A DNA stretch of 64,000 bases. It comes from Floricoccus penangensis (GTDB taxonomy: Bacteria; Bacillota; Bacilli; Lactobacillales; Streptococcaceae). This document shows, one piece after another, positions 9,900 to 19,031 of this stretch. The stretch covers positions 248,001 through 312,000 of the forward strand of contig NZ_MKIQ01000028.1 in the NCBI RefSeq assembly GCF_001832885.1. Reading direction: 5' to 3'. A program made the position numbers and the translations under genes. The notes under the pieces are model-generated. The model did no database searches. It was not told where the DNA came from and worked only from the letters and a program-made list of their open reading frames with translations. Numbering within the stretch: position 1 is the stretch's first letter; the number at the start of each line of letters is the position of its first letter.

Positions 9900-11051
9900 T
9901 TATTTTTCGAAACGCTTAACACCATCTACCCATGTAGAAACAAGTTCCAAATCATTATCTAGAACGATAAAGTCAGCATCTCGTCCTGCTTTAATTTTTC
10001 CACATTTATCGTCAATCTTACATGAAATTGCAGGGATAAGACTTGCCATCATTACAGCTTCTTCAGGACTTGCAAGTCCCCATTCAACCACATTTTTAAT
10101 ACCATCTTTAAGTCTTAAAATACTACCAGCAAGATTTCCACCATCTTTAAGTCTAGCTGTTCCATTTTCAACAATTACTGGAAATTCACCAAGCATGTAA
10201 TCACCATCTGGTTGTCCACCTGCTCGCATACAGTCAGTAATCATAGCCACATGGTCGTGACCTTTTTGTTTAATTAGAATATCGCAAGCCTTAGGATGAA
10301 CATGATGACCATCACAAATAAGTTCTGCATAAGTATTAGGAAGCTCAAACATTGAACCAACCATACCAACTTCACGATGAGTTAAACCACGCATACCATT
10401 ATAAGCATGTACCCAAACACTAGCTCCAGCTTGAACTGCCTTAGTTGCTTCTTCAAGAGTACCATTTGAGTGTCCTAATGCCACAACAACACCTTCATCA
10501 GTCACAGTATTTACAAACTCTTCAACACCATCACGTTCTGGTGCAAGTGCAATCTTCTTAATTAGCCCACCAGCAGCTTCTTGCCATTCATGAAATTCAT
10601 CAACACTTGGATTAGAGAAGTAAATAGGGTTTTGAGCTCCTTTGTATTCCTCTGTAAAATAAGGTCCTTCAAAGTAAATACCTTGAATTTTAGCTCCTTT
10701 AGCTTCCTTATAATTATCACCTAATCCTTTAGAAACCTCTTTTAACAACTCATGGTTACCAGTTAAAGTTGTTGGAAGGAAACTTGTAACACCAGTTGCA
10801 AGAAGCCCCTCGCTCATTTTAGTAAGTACTCCATCGATATCATTATCCATGACATCAACGCCTGCAAATCCGTGAATATGAGTATCCACAAGACCTGGAG
10901 CAATAGTATGACCAGAATAGTCTACGACCTCTGCATCAGCTGGAATATCACTTACATGGTTCCCAAATTTTCCATCTTTAATTTCTAAGTATCCACCTAC
11001 TTTTGTTTCAAACGGGTAGAAAAATTTATCTGCTTTAATATATGTTGTCAT
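9900..11051 (-). CDS. nagA: N-acetylglucosamine-6-phosphate deacetylase
   Basis: Converts GlcNAc-6-phosphate to glucosamine-6-phosphate in amino-sugar catabolism and wall recycling; cytoplasmic. Amidohydrolase-fold motifs are present: DTHIHGF near residue 57, FEGPYF near 129, ALGHSNGT near 191 and ITDCMRAG near 273. The length of 383 residues is typical. The start has GGAGG seven bases upstream. It is transcribed alone. A palindrome TTGGTATATACCAA abuts the -35 box and resembles NagR/GntR-type operators, suggesting amino-sugar-dependent control. Confidence 0.95.
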   Translation of the reverse strand: MTTYIKADKFFYPFETKVGGYLEIKDGKFGNHVSDIPADAEVVDYSGHTIAPGLVDTHIHGFAGVDVMDNDIDGVLTKMSEGLLATGVTSFLPTTLTGNHELLKEVSKGLGDNYKEAKGAKIQGIYFEGPYFTEEYKGAQNPIYFSNPSVDEFHEWQEAAGGLIKKIALAPERDGVEEFVNTVTDEGVVVALGHSNGTLEEATKAVQAGASVWVHAYNGMRGLTHREVGMVGSMFELPNTYAELICDGHHVHPKACDILIKQKGHDHVAMITDCMRAGGQPDGDYMLGEFPVIVENGTARLKDGGNLAGSILRLKDGIKNVVEWGLASPEEAVMMASLIPAISCKIDDKCGKIKAGRDADFIVLDNDLELVSTWVDGVKRFEK

Positions 11052-11084
11052 TATATATCCTCCATATTTCTTATCGTTACCTAT

Positions 11085-11112
11085 ATTCTACTACTTTAGA
11101 TTTCAAAGTCAA
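11085..11112 (-). promoter_or_regulatory. nagA promoter
   Basis: Minus-strand TTGACT (11107-11112), 16-base spacer, TAGAAT (11085-11090). Confidence 0.65.
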
Positions 11113-11126
11113 TTGGTATATACCAA
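11113..11126. promoter_or_regulatory. NagR/GntR-type palindrome upstream of nagA
   Basis: Perfect 14-bp palindrome TTGGTATATACCAA, directly adjoining the -35 box. It fits the TGGTNTANACCA pattern of HutC/GntR-type sugar regulators such as NagR. Confidence 0.6.
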
Positions 11127-11152
11127 AAATATTATAGTTTTAAATTTCTCAT

Positions 11153-12244
11153 TTATCCATTGTTGTTAGAAAAATCAGTTTGATTCTGGTTACTAATGTC
11201 TACTTTTTTGATTTCAATATTTTCATCAGCTTTTTCCACCAATTTATCCATGATGTCAGTTTCAATTGATATTTTGTCTCCAACATTATAACTTTTATTA
11301 TCAATTGAATTACCAGATAGTCTCTTTTCAATTATAATACCATAACCATTATTGAACCGATAAATATCATAAACTGTATATTCCCTGTCACCATTCATGG
11401 ATATTTTTTTTGCATATATTCGTACTGTTTCATAATCGTCATTTTTTTTAACATCTGAAGATTTATAGTATATTCCTTCATCAAATGAATATAATTCTTG
11501 AATTTTAAACCCCTCTATAACATTATTTGTCAATGAACCTGAAACATATATATTTTTGTTATTATTTGCAAATTCAGCATTTAAAAATTTTTTAGTATCA
11601 ACATGACTACTTGGAGGCGATACAAAAACAGATTCTTCAATTGGTTCCATTTTTTTGAAATTTTTTAAAGTTAATTGATAACCATTAGAAAAATTGAACT
11701 TTGTTCCATCCTCTACGACATAAAAATTATTTACTTTACTTGCTTCTTCAATTGGTTTAGAAAATATATCCGCTAATGGACTAACCTCTTCATTATTTTT
11801 TACATAATGCACACCTACTTCTAGTTCTCGAGGACTATCTTCATTTTGAACTGGTTTACTGATATTCATTTTTACAATTGTAGCTGTTAGTAATATTATT
11901 GACATTATAACTATTAATAATATTCCTCCCGATTGATCCTTATATACAGTTTTTTCACTTGAATCTGAATCTATTCTATTTTTTTGATTTATATTATTTT
12001 TTTGTGGAAAAGAAGTAGATTCTTCACTATATATTTTCTTCGTAGCACTTACATCCAATTTTTCTTTTTTTCCAGTGTCTATTCTATTTTCGACATTATT
12101 CAGCTTATTTATACTATTTTCATTGATTTCACTAGTTTTTAGATTATCTTTTCCACTCTCCTTGAATTTATCAAAACCAAAAATTTCATCAAATTCTTTT
12201 GAAAAATCATCATTACATGCTTCATTATTCTTTTTATTAGTCAT
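11153..12244 (-). CDS. Membrane-anchored protein of unknown family
   Basis: Not recognised. A ~125-residue hydrophilic Asn/Lys/Ser-rich N-terminal part with no signal peptide is followed by one membrane segment (ILLIVIMSIILLTATIVKM) and a ~210-residue, probably extracytoplasmic domain with FYVVEDGTKFNFSNGYQL. The translated frame can begin 21 bases earlier (12265), but GGAGAG lies 8 bases before the ATG at 12242-12244, so I use that start. The adjacent broken gene (12333-13317) encodes a paralogue with the same layout and shared motifs (PLxDxFS, NFYV, FSNGYxL). Very AT-rich. Function unknown. Confidence 0.65.
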   Translation of the reverse strand: MTNKKNNEACNDDFSKEFDEIFGFDKFKESGKDNLKTSEINENSINKLNNVENRIDTGKKEKLDVSATKKIYSEESTSFPQKNNINQKNRIDSDSSEKTVYKDQSGGILLIVIMSIILLTATIVKMNISKPVQNEDSPRELEVGVHYVKNNEEVSPLADIFSKPIEEASKVNNFYVVEDGTKFNFSNGYQLTLKNFKKMEPIEESVFVSPPSSHVDTKKFLNAEFANNNKNIYVSGSLTNNVIEGFKIQELYSFDEGIYYKSSDVKKNDDYETVRIYAKKISMNGDREYTVYDIYRFNNGYGIIIEKRLSGNSIDNKSYNVGDKISIETDIMDKLVEKADENIEIKKVDISNQNQTDFSNNNG

Positions 12245-12332
12245 AAAATTCGCTCTCCAAGTCATTAAATTACATCAAAAACTTTTAGCCCTTTAAAACA
12301 TGCTACGTTTGATCTAACAATATTATTTTTTA

Positions 12333-13317
12333 TTAATTTGTTTCTTTAAAATTAAACTGGCTATCAATAACTTCTTTAACATGGTCAAAATTTTTCATAT
12401 CAAATTCATACAAGCTACCTTCCTCATTAGTTTCTGATTCCACATCACTATCAAACATAAATGAGCAATCTATATAAAATCCAGATCCATTGGTAAGTCG
12501 ATAAATTTTATTAATATGATTTATCGAATAATTATCTTGTATATCCATAATATAAATGCATGCTACTTCATACCCATTAAACTTTTTAGCTGGAAATATA
12601 TTATAAAGTTTTGAGTTTCCACCATTTTGTATTCCATAACTGTTAGCAATATTATTATTTAAATAGGAGGTATAACCAAGATATATATCATTTAACCCAT
12701 TATCAGAGTATGCTGAGAAAAAATATTTCGTGCCCCCATAGCTACCATCAAAAGGTTCAACTTTAATTGTTTCGGATTTACCAAGTTCAGTTAAGTTTTT
12801 TGTTTCAAGTTCATAACCATTAGACAAAATAAAGTTTTTTCCCTTTTGATTAACATAAAAATCTGTTGTTTGTTTTTCATTTTCTGAAACCGGGCTAAAA
12901 ACATCAGTTAATGGTTTTACTGATTCATCACTATTGATTTTTTTTACACCATCTTGTAGTTTTAAATTATTTAGGTCAACTTTTTTTGATTCAGTACCAG
13001 TTATTTCAATATTTCCAATCATGCTAAATATAAATAATATAGCCAAACAAAAAATAAATATCCCACTTAATACTGAAAATATAGTTTTAGATTTTGAACT
13101 CTTTTTCTTCCTAAATTTTTGTAAGTTTCATTTTTAAAACTAATTCCAATTTTATTAGATGCACTTTCTCTTTTAACATTATTTGATTTTCTTATTTTTT
13201 ATGATTTGTAATTATTGGTGACTTATCATCTTCCAAATCACTGAATGGATTAATATAAGCAAAAAGTTGATAAAATTCGTTCGAAAAATTGTCATTGGTA
13301 ACACTTTTCTTACTCAT
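12333..13317 (-). pseudogene. Frameshifted paralogue of the neighbouring membrane-anchored protein
   Basis: The reading starts at ATG 13315-13317 with MSKKSVTNDNFSNEFYQL, matching the start of its neighbour (DDFSKEFDEIFGF). It stops at TAA 13192-13194, then continues in a second frame and a third frame that contains the membrane segment (GIFIFCLAILFIF) and the intact 200-residue C-terminal domain. The shifts fall in poly-A stretches near 13195 and 13105. An internal ATG (13046) opens a 237-residue frame inside the membrane helix, but no good ribosome binding site supports independent use. Either a true pseudogene or two homopolymer errors. Confidence 0.65.
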
Positions 13318-13411
13318 ATTCTGCCCCTAAGATATTCTAAGGAATTTTTTGTCATTCCTTATTTTAAATTTGTTAATTTAAAATTATTATATCATATATG
13401 TATTAATTTTA

Positions 13412-13454
13412 TCAGAAAACAAAACAAACTATCAGAAATCTTCTCTGATAGTTT
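13412..13454 (-). terminator. xpaC-telA terminator
   Basis: Minus-strand 11-bp stem AAACTATCAGA/TCTGATAGTTT (plus-strand 13426-13454) followed by a T-rich run. Confidence 0.8.
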
Positions 13455-13473
13455 TATATCTCCAACCTGATTA

Positions 13474-14655
13474 TTATTTTTTACTATTTTCAGTAATTTG
13501 CAGAAGTTTAGTTTTAATTTCTTTTTCCATTCTTTGTAATTCAACTTCAGAAGCACGACGTTTTTGACTTCCTTCCGCCTGAATTCGAAGTGTTTCCTGA
13601 ATTGTTTCAATTAAATCGTTCTGAGTCTTCTTGAGAGTTTCCACATCAACAACCCCACGTTCATTTTCCTTAGCAGCTTCAATTGTTGAAGTTTTCAGCA
13701 TTTCGCTATTTTTAGATAAAAGATCATTAGTAGTTTCAGATACAATTTTCTGACTTGCAAGTGCATCTTTCTGCTTAAGTAGGGTCAAAGCTATAGCTAC
13801 TTGATTTTTCCATAAAGGAATAGCAGTATTTATTGATGTTTGAATTTTTTCTGCTAGTTCTTGATTTGTATTTTGAATTAAACGAATTTGCGGTGCTTGT
13901 TGAATTGTAATTTGACGAACAAGACGTAAGTCATGAGTACGTTTATCCAAACGATTTTTATATGCCTCTAGATCACTGACCTTTTGAATTGCTAATGCAT
14001 TATCCGTTGAATTTTGTGCCTCAATTCTTGCTTTAGGAATTATCTCGTTCTCTAATTCAGCCATCTTCAATTCAGCACCAGCGATATAAACATTCAATGC
14101 TCTAAAATAATTTAAATTCTCATCATACAATCCCTCTAAGGTTTTATTGTCTTCAAGTAATCCAGCCTGTTCATAGTCTAGTTTTACTGCAATTTTGTCA
14201 ATTCCAGCACCAATTTTTTGGTATTTTTGTGTAACTTCAAAAATTGATTTTTTTACTTTACCAAACATTTTGGTAAAAAAGTTTTGATCACCAGTAACTA
14301 AATCATTAGTATCAGCCTCTTTTAAACGATACATAAGATCAGTGAGACTTGATCCAAGTTCTCCTAAATCCTTAGCTTGAACTCTTTCCAAAACACCTTG
14401 TGAAAAATCACCAACACGCTTTTGTGCTGATGTTCCATATTCAATAACTGACTGCGAATTATTTTCATTTAGTTGCTCTACAAGCCTTTTAGCCTGCTCC
14501 ACTTCCTCAGGTGTCAAAGTGGCAAGGGTCGAATTCACATCAACCTCTTGAACCTCATTAGCGTTTTCTTCTAATGAGGTATTTTCTACTAATTTTTCCT
14601 CAACCTTAGTTTTTGATCCTTCATTCATTAAATCTTCTAAAATAGGATTATTCAT
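13474..14655 (-). CDS. telA: TelA-family toxic anion resistance protein
   Basis: Cytoplasmic TelA-family protein of 393 residues, largely helical and coiled-coil. Family members have been linked to tellurite, lantibiotic and cell-envelope stress tolerance, but the biochemical role is not established. A frame can open 21 bases earlier, but GGAGGAG sits directly before ATG 14653-14655. That start overlaps the xpaC stop by 8 bases (ATGAATAA), indicating translational coupling. Pairing with xpaC is the usual arrangement in Firmicutes. A stem-loop terminator follows. Confidence 0.85.
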   Translation of the reverse strand: MNNPILEDLMNEGSKTKVEEKLVENTSLEENANEVQEVDVNSTLATLTPEEVEQAKRLVEQLNENNSQSVIEYGTSAQKRVGDFSQGVLERVQAKDLGELGSSLTDLMYRLKEADTNDLVTGDQNFFTKMFGKVKKSIFEVTQKYQKIGAGIDKIAVKLDYEQAGLLEDNKTLEGLYDENLNYFRALNVYIAGAELKMAELENEIIPKARIEAQNSTDNALAIQKVSDLEAYKNRLDKRTHDLRLVRQITIQQAPQIRLIQNTNQELAEKIQTSINTAIPLWKNQVAIALTLLKQKDALASQKIVSETTNDLLSKNSEMLKTSTIEAAKENERGVVDVETLKKTQNDLIETIQETLRIQAEGSQKRRASEVELQRMEKEIKTKLLQITENSKK

Positions 14656-15226
14656 ACTCCTCCACCTTCTCCTCAATTTCTTTTTCTTTTAAAGCATGTT
14701 TTATTTCATCAACATCATCAATTAACATCGCTTGATAATTTTTAGTAATTTTTTCAGAAAGCTTAGTAATATAATAAAGTCTCTCTGCTAACTCCATCTT
14801 AACTTCTTGTGTCTCAGGTCTTACATCAGTTAATTCACCATATTTTTTAACTAGAGTTACCATATTTGGTAAATCTTTATATAGGAAATCATTTTCTTTA
14901 GTCATTTCAGCTGGTTCTTCGACAATAGCTTGGAAAATCTTTTTACTTGATTCAAGCCCTGCTGTCTGTTCTTCAATAATATCTAATTTTTCATATTTAG
15001 GCAACTGAGAATTCCAGAATTTAATATTATCTCGTGCTTCTTTCATTGTATCACGAAAAATATCAATGTCTTTGTCATCCAATCCTTTTTCCTTGTAATG
15101 TTGTATCTTATTAGCCTTATTTTTCTTAATATTATTTTTAAATTTATTATTGTTTTCTTTTTTATCCAAGAATAAATATTTTACTATTAGGTAAGCAATT
15201 CCTAAAAATATTATTGTTTTCCACAT
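14648..15226 (-). CDS. xpaC: XpaC-family membrane-anchored protein
   Basis: Protein of 192 residues with one N-terminal hydrophobic segment (TIIFLGIAYLIVKYLFL), then a Lys/Asn-rich linker and a long helical domain with DIIEEQTAGLESSKKIF. This matches the XpaC (5-bromo-4-chloroindolyl phosphate hydrolysis) family, whose real role is unclear. It is the first gene of a two-gene unit with telA. AAGGAG lies 10 bases before ATG. It probably acts at the membrane together with TelA in envelope-stress tolerance; this is inferred from gene pairing. Confidence 0.75.
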   Translation of the reverse strand: MWKTIIFLGIAYLIVKYLFLDKKENNNKFKNNIKKNKANKIQHYKEKGLDDKDIDIFRDTMKEARDNIKFWNSQLPKYEKLDIIEEQTAGLESSKKIFQAIVEEPAEMTKENDFLYKDLPNMVTLVKKYGELTDVRPETQEVKMELAERLYYITKLSEKITKNYQAMLIDDVDEIKHALKEKEIEEKVEEYE

Positions 15227-15313
15227 AATTTTTATTCTCCTTTATCTATAAAAGTATTTTAACATATTTTTATCCTTAGAATATACTCCTAGAGACTGAT
15301 TTTATGAATATGC

Positions 15314-15342
15314 TTACAAATTATACAAGATTGTGATAAAAT
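15314..15342 (+). promoter_or_regulatory. gpsA-galU promoter
   Basis: TTACAA (15314-15319), 17-base spacer, extended TGATAAAAT (-10 at 15337-15342). Confidence 0.7.
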
Positions 15343-15367
15343 ATATATAAAAATAGGAGGACGTTTT

Positions 15368-16387
15368 TTGGAAAAACAAAAGATTGCTGTTCTTGGAGCT
15401 GGAAGTTGGGGAACCGGTCTTGCTCAAGTTATAAATGACAACGGTCATGAAGCCCGATTATGGAGTTTCAATTCTGAACAGGTTAATGAAATAAACACTC
15501 AACATACAAACTCAGCCTATCTTGGAAATCAAAAGTTTGATGAAAAAATAAGGGCATATTCCGATCTTTCTGAAGCCCTTGATGGCGTTGATGGAATTAT
15601 GTTTGTTGTTCCAACGAAAGCTATTCGTGAGGTTGCTAAGCAGGTAAACGAAGTGATTAATCATAAAGTTTATGTTATGCACGCCTCTAAAGGTTTAGAG
15701 CAAGGAACTCATAAAAGGATTTCTGAAATTCTTGAAGAAGAAATTTCTCCGGAATTCCGAAGCGATATTATTGTCGTTTCTGGTCCAAGCCATGCTGAGG
15801 AGGTCGCTGTACGTGATTTGACCTTAATAACTGCTGCATCTAGTTCTGAGAATGATGCGAAATATGTACAAAAATTACTAAGCAATAATTATTTCCGTAT
15901 TTATACAAATAACGATGTAGTAGGTGTAGAAACTGCAGGTGCCTTAAAAAATATTATTGCAGTCGGTGCCGGAGCTCTTCATGGGTTAGGATATGGTGAT
16001 AATGCTAAAGCAGCTATTATTACAAGAGGATTAGCAGAGATAACTAGATTAGGTGTAGCACTTGGTGCAGATCCACTAACATATATTGGTTTATCTGGTG
16101 TCGGTGATTTAATCGTAACTGGTACTAGCCCTCATAGCCGAAATTGGCGAGCTGGTAATGCGCTTGGTCAAGGCGAACGACTTACAGACATTGAATCAAA
16201 TATGGGTATGGTTATTGAAGGAGTATCTACTACTAAGGCTGCTTATGAATTAGCTTCATCACTTAATATAGAAATGCCAATTACTGAAACAATATACAAT
16301 GTCTTATACAATGAGGCTGATTTACGTAAAGCTATTAAAGACGTTATGACTCGTGAATTCAAATCTGAAAACGAATATAATGTCTAA
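15368..16387 (+). CDS. gpsA: Glycerol-3-phosphate dehydrogenase [NAD(P)+]
   Basis: Reduces dihydroxyacetone phosphate to sn-glycerol-3-phosphate, the backbone for phospholipids and lipoteichoic acid; cytoplasmic. The Rossmann motif [10 protein letters not shown] is at residues 10-19, and [21 protein letters not shown] contains the catalytic Lys region. The start is TTG: AGGAGG lies seven bases upstream, and no ATG occurs before the nucleotide-binding loop. It is followed after 32 bp by galU in the same direction, the usual streptococcal pair. Length of 339 residues is normal. Confidence 0.96.
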   Translation: MEKQKIAVLGAGSWGTGLAQVINDNGHEARLWSFNSEQVNEINTQHTNSAYLGNQKFDEKIRAYSDLSEALDGVDGIMFVVPTKAIREVAKQVNEVINHKVYVMHASKGLEQGTHKRISEILEEEISPEFRSDIIVVSGPSHAEEVAVRDLTLITAASSSENDAKYVQKLLSNNYFRIYTNNDVVGVETAGALKNIIAVGAGALHGLGYGDNAKAAIITRGLAEITRLGVALGADPLTYIGLSGVGDLIVTGTSPHSRNWRAGNALGQGERLTDIESNMGMVIEGVSTTKAAYELASSLNIEMPITETIYNVLYNEADLRKAIKDVMTREFKSENEYNV

Positions 16388-16419
16388 AATATAAATTATA
16401 CAAATAGAAAGAGAATTTT

Positions 16420-17358
16420 ATGAACAAGAAAGTAGACACTGACAATTCTAAAAAAGTAAGAAAAGCAATTATTCCTGCCGCTGGCTTGGGTACTCGTTTC
16501 TTACCTGCTACTAAGGCTATTGCCAAAGAAATGCTTCCAATTGTTGATAAACCAACTATTCAATTTATAGTTGAGGAAGCTTTGGCTAGTGGAATTGAAG
16601 ATATTCTAATTGTAACTGGAAAAGCAAAACGACCAATCGAAGACCATTTCGATTCAAATATTGAACTTGAAATGAATCTAAAGGAAAAAGGTAAGGATGA
16701 ACTTCTTAAGTTAGTAGAAGAAACAACTGATATTAACTTGCACTTCATTCGTCAAAGCCATCCTAAAGGTCTTGGACATGCAGTACTACAAGCAAAAGCT
16801 TTTGTTGGTGATGAACCTTTTGTAGTTATGCTTGGTGACGATCTTATGGAAGATAAAGTTCCACTAACTAAACAGTTAATTAATGATTATGATGAAGTTC
16901 ATGCTTCTACAATTGCTGTTATGAAAGTTCCTCATCAAGAAGTAGATAAGTACGGAGTTATTGCTCCAGAAGGTCAAGTTGAGGATGGTTTGTATAATGT
17001 AGCAAACTTTGTAGAAAAACCAGCTGTTGAAGAGGCTCCAAGTGATCTTGCTATCATTGGTCGTTACCTATTAACACCGGAAATTTTCCACATTTTAGAA
17101 ACTCAAGAACCTGGAGCTGGAAATGAAATCCAACTTACAGATGCGATTGAACGACTAAATAAAACTCAACGAGTATTCGCGCGTGAATTTAAAGGTAAAC
17201 GTTATGATGTAGGAGATAAATTTGGATTCGTAGAAACTACTATTGAATACGGACTTAAACACCCACAAATTAAAGATGATTTAAGAAAATACATCATTGA
17301 ATTAGGTAAAGAACTTGAAGGTCCTGCACCTAAAAAAGAAATTAAATCTGAAAAATAA
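16420..17358 (+). CDS. galU: UTP-glucose-1-phosphate uridylyltransferase
   Basis: Makes UDP-glucose for glycolipids, teichoic acid and polysaccharide synthesis. The N-terminal nucleotidyltransferase signature [20 protein letters not shown] (residues 20-39) and [12 protein letters not shown] identify the GalU family. The length of 312 residues is typical. AAAGAGAA precedes the ATG. It is the second gene of the gpsA-galU unit and is closed by a strong terminator 6 bp after its stop. Confidence 0.95.
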   Translation: MNKKVDTDNSKKVRKAIIPAAGLGTRFLPATKAIAKEMLPIVDKPTIQFIVEEALASGIEDILIVTGKAKRPIEDHFDSNIELEMNLKEKGKDELLKLVEETTDINLHFIRQSHPKGLGHAVLQAKAFVGDEPFVVMLGDDLMEDKVPLTKQLINDYDEVHASTIAVMKVPHQEVDKYGVIAPEGQVEDGLYNVANFVEKPAVEEAPSDLAIIGRYLLTPEIFHILETQEPGAGNEIQLTDAIERLNKTQRVFAREFKGKRYDVGDKFGFVETTIEYGLKHPQIKDDLRKYIIELGKELEGPAPKKEIKSEK

Positions 17359-17364
17359 GATTTT

Positions 17365-17391
17365 AGAGACTTGAATCAAGTCTCTTTTTTT
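17365..17391 (+). terminator. gpsA-galU terminator
   Basis: Stem AGAGACTTG/CAAGTCTCT with a 3-base loop, followed by seven T residues. Confidence 0.88.
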
Positions 17392-17426
17392 ATTATTCAT
17401 CATCTATTTCTAATTTCTCTAAAACA

Positions 17427-17435
17427 TGCTATGAT
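17427..17435 (+). promoter_or_regulatory. Extended -10 promoter of rsmG
   Basis: TGCTATGAT ends 30 bases before the rsmG ATG; no clear -35. Confidence 0.4.
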
Positions 17436-17465
17436 TATTTATAATAAAAAATTAGGTATGGTCAT

Positions 17466-18179
17466 ATGAACACAGAAGAATTTTATAATGAATTAAATAA
17501 ATTTAATATTGAATTGACTGAAAGTCAAAAAGAACAATTCGAAAACTACTTTACAACTTTGGTTGAATGGAATGAAAAAATTAACTTAACTGCAATTACG
17601 GAAAAGCAAGAAGTCTACCTTAAACATTTTTACGACTCTATTGCTCCTATACTCTATGAATTGATTCCTAACGAAGATATCAAATTACTTGATATTGGAG
17701 CTGGTGCTGGGTTTCCAAGTATCCCAATGAAAATAATCTTTCCCAATATACAGGTCACTATTATTGACTCACTTAACAAAAGAATTAACTTTTTAAAAGA
17801 GCTAACTTCAGAACTAAAAATATCAGGTGTTGAACTATTACATGGACGCGCAGAAGATTTTGGTCAAGATAAAAATTATCGCGGAAAATTTGACTTTGTA
17901 ACTGCAAGGGCTGTGGCAAGGTTAAATGTTCTAAATGAAATTACCATTCCTTTCCTTAAAAAAAATGGACTTCTTCTTTCTTTGAAGGCTAGTCAAATGT
18001 CGGAAGAGGTTACCGAAGCAACAAAATCTTTATCAATTTTAGGAGCTAAATTATCTAAAGAGATTGACTATCAACTTCCTAATGGAGATGAACGTCATAT
18101 AGTTATTATTGAAAAAACAAAAGATACTCCAAATAAATATCCAAGAAAAGCTGGAACACCAAATAAAAAGCCTTTATAA
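17466..18179 (+). CDS. rsmG: 16S rRNA (guanine-N7)-methyltransferase RsmG
   Basis: S-adenosylmethionine-dependent methyltransferase that modifies G527 (E. coli numbering) of 16S rRNA. The SAM-binding motif [17 protein letters not shown] lies near residues 75-91, and NEKINLTAI near 34-42 is conserved in GidB/RsmG proteins. Length 237 is standard. The C-terminal tail is basic ([14 protein letters not shown]), as usual. The ribosome binding site is weak (GGTATGG). It is a single-gene unit flanked by terminators. Loss of this enzyme confers low-level streptomycin resistance in several species. Confidence 0.95.
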   Translation: MNTEEFYNELNKFNIELTESQKEQFENYFTTLVEWNEKINLTAITEKQEVYLKHFYDSIAPILYELIPNEDIKLLDIGAGAGFPSIPMKIIFPNIQVTIIDSLNKRINFLKELTSELKISGVELLHGRAEDFGQDKNYRGKFDFVTARAVARLNVLNEITIPFLKKNGLLLSLKASQMSEEVTEATKSLSILGAKLSKEIDYQLPNGDERHIVIIEKTKDTPNKYPRKAGTPNKKPL

Positions 18180-18185
18180 TATTGC

Positions 18186-18219
18186 AAAAACCCACTTACT
18201 TTGACGTAGGTGGGTTTTT
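18186..18219. terminator. rsmG terminator (probably bidirectional)
   Basis: 14-bp stem AAAAACCCACTTAC/GTAGGTGGGTTTTT (one G-U pair) with a 6-base loop, between convergent genes. Confidence 0.88.
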
Positions 18220-18272
18220 GTAATAAAAAATAGAAATAAGGGTTACTTACTTCTATTCTAGATAATATACCT

Positions 18273-18806
18273 TTAATCTTCGCTTACAACATCGGATGCC
18301 TTATCTTGCACATCTTCAACTGTTTCTTTCGCTGCATCTTTGACATCACTTGCTTTATCTTTAACACCATCTGAAATGTCATCTACCTTATCTGTTGCTT
18401 TATCCGCAGCTTCTTTAGTAGCATCAACAGCATCATCTGTTTTATCCTTAGCAGTTTCTTTAATTTCTTCTGCCTTGTCTTCAGCGGCTTTAGTCTTATC
18501 TTTTAAATCTTTCGCTTCTTTATTTGCTCTCAATTGGGCTTGTAAATCACTTAATTCTTTGCGTGTTTCACCTTCAAGATTTACAACTAATTTATCAAAA
18601 TCGCTTCTTTCAAAAGTCCAACCAACAAATACTCCCAATGCAAGCATAATCAAAATTAATAAGATAAGTGGAACTTTAATTGAAAAGAATAATAGCGATA
18701 GTTCAGCAGTATTCAAATTTTGAAAAGCAAAAATAGCGACTAAAACAATAACAATAATTGCAATAACACGTTTAACGGTAAAGAATGAATTTTCTTTTTT
18801 TTTCAT
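18273..18806 (-). CDS. LapA-domain membrane protein with LEA-like repetitive tail
   Basis: Two N-terminal membrane helices (VIAIIVIVLVAIFAF and LILLILIMLALGVFVGW) match the LapA/DUF1049 domain. A short coiled-coil (residues ~70-95) follows, then a ~80-residue tail of Lys/Asp/Ala-rich 11-mer-like repeats (KDKTKAAEDKAEEI, KDAAKETVEDVQDKA) that should form a long amphipathic helix, as in LEA or apolipoprotein-like proteins. A similar tail occurs in the YtxH protein at 61029-61574. It has its own promoter and a good AGGGAG site. A role in envelope or desiccation stress is only a guess. Confidence 0.75.
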   Translation of the reverse strand: MKKKENSFFTVKRVIAIIVIVLVAIFAFQNLNTAELSLLFFSIKVPLILLILIMLALGVFVGWTFERSDFDKLVVNLEGETRKELSDLQAQLRANKEAKDLKDKTKAAEDKAEEIKETAKDKTDDAVDATKEAADKATDKVDDISDGVKDKASDVKDAAKETVEDVQDKASDVVSED

Positions 18807-18841
18807 TTTTATATCTCCCTAAATAAATAATAGTATACTTT

Positions 18842-18870
18842 ATTCTAGTAAAAATTTACCATTCAGTCAA
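18842..18870 (-). promoter_or_regulatory. Promoter of the LapA-domain gene
   Basis: Minus-strand TTGACT (18865-18870), 17-base spacer, TAGAAT (18842-18847). Confidence 0.6.
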
Positions 18871-18880
18871 AGCATACAAC

Positions 18881-18900
18881 AAAAAAAAGCCCAAAGGGCT
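18881..18900 (-). terminator. Terminator after comFC / end of candidate small RNA
   Basis: Minus-strand AGCCC-TTT-GGGCT followed by eight T residues. Confidence 0.75.
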
Positions 18901-18943
18901 ATATGTAAATATATCTGAAATAATAATGATTTTCTCAAGATGT
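18881..18943 (-). ncRNA. Candidate ~63-nt small RNA downstream of comFC
   Basis: A well-formed minus-strand promoter (18950-18979) is followed after ~70 bp by a factor-independent terminator (18881-18900). No reading frame with a ribosome binding site lies between. A weak internal stem-loop (AUCU-GAGA / UUUC-AGAU with one bulge) precedes the terminator. The element could also be a remnant of the raiA region that follows comFC in streptococci. Confidence 0.4.
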
Positions 18944-18949
18944 AAGGAT

Positions 18950-18979
18950 ATTATAGCATTAAAAGTTATATATATACAA
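18950..18979 (-). promoter_or_regulatory. Orphan promoter downstream of comFC
   Basis: Minus-strand TTGTAT (18974-18979), 18-base spacer, extended TGCTATAAT (-10 at 18950-18955). Confidence 0.6.
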
Positions 18980-19031
18980 ATATTTGAACTGGGAATTTCA
19001 CATAGTTCTTAGATTGTTAACATTCTATTTT

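Noticed and set aside
13046-13317. Programmed frameshifting in the broken paralogue
   Set aside because: Two separate shifts without slippery heptamers plus downstream structure fit decay or sequencing error better.
13392-13610. 72-codon minus-strand frame across the telA end
   Set aside because: Out-of-frame shadow of telA that runs through its terminator.
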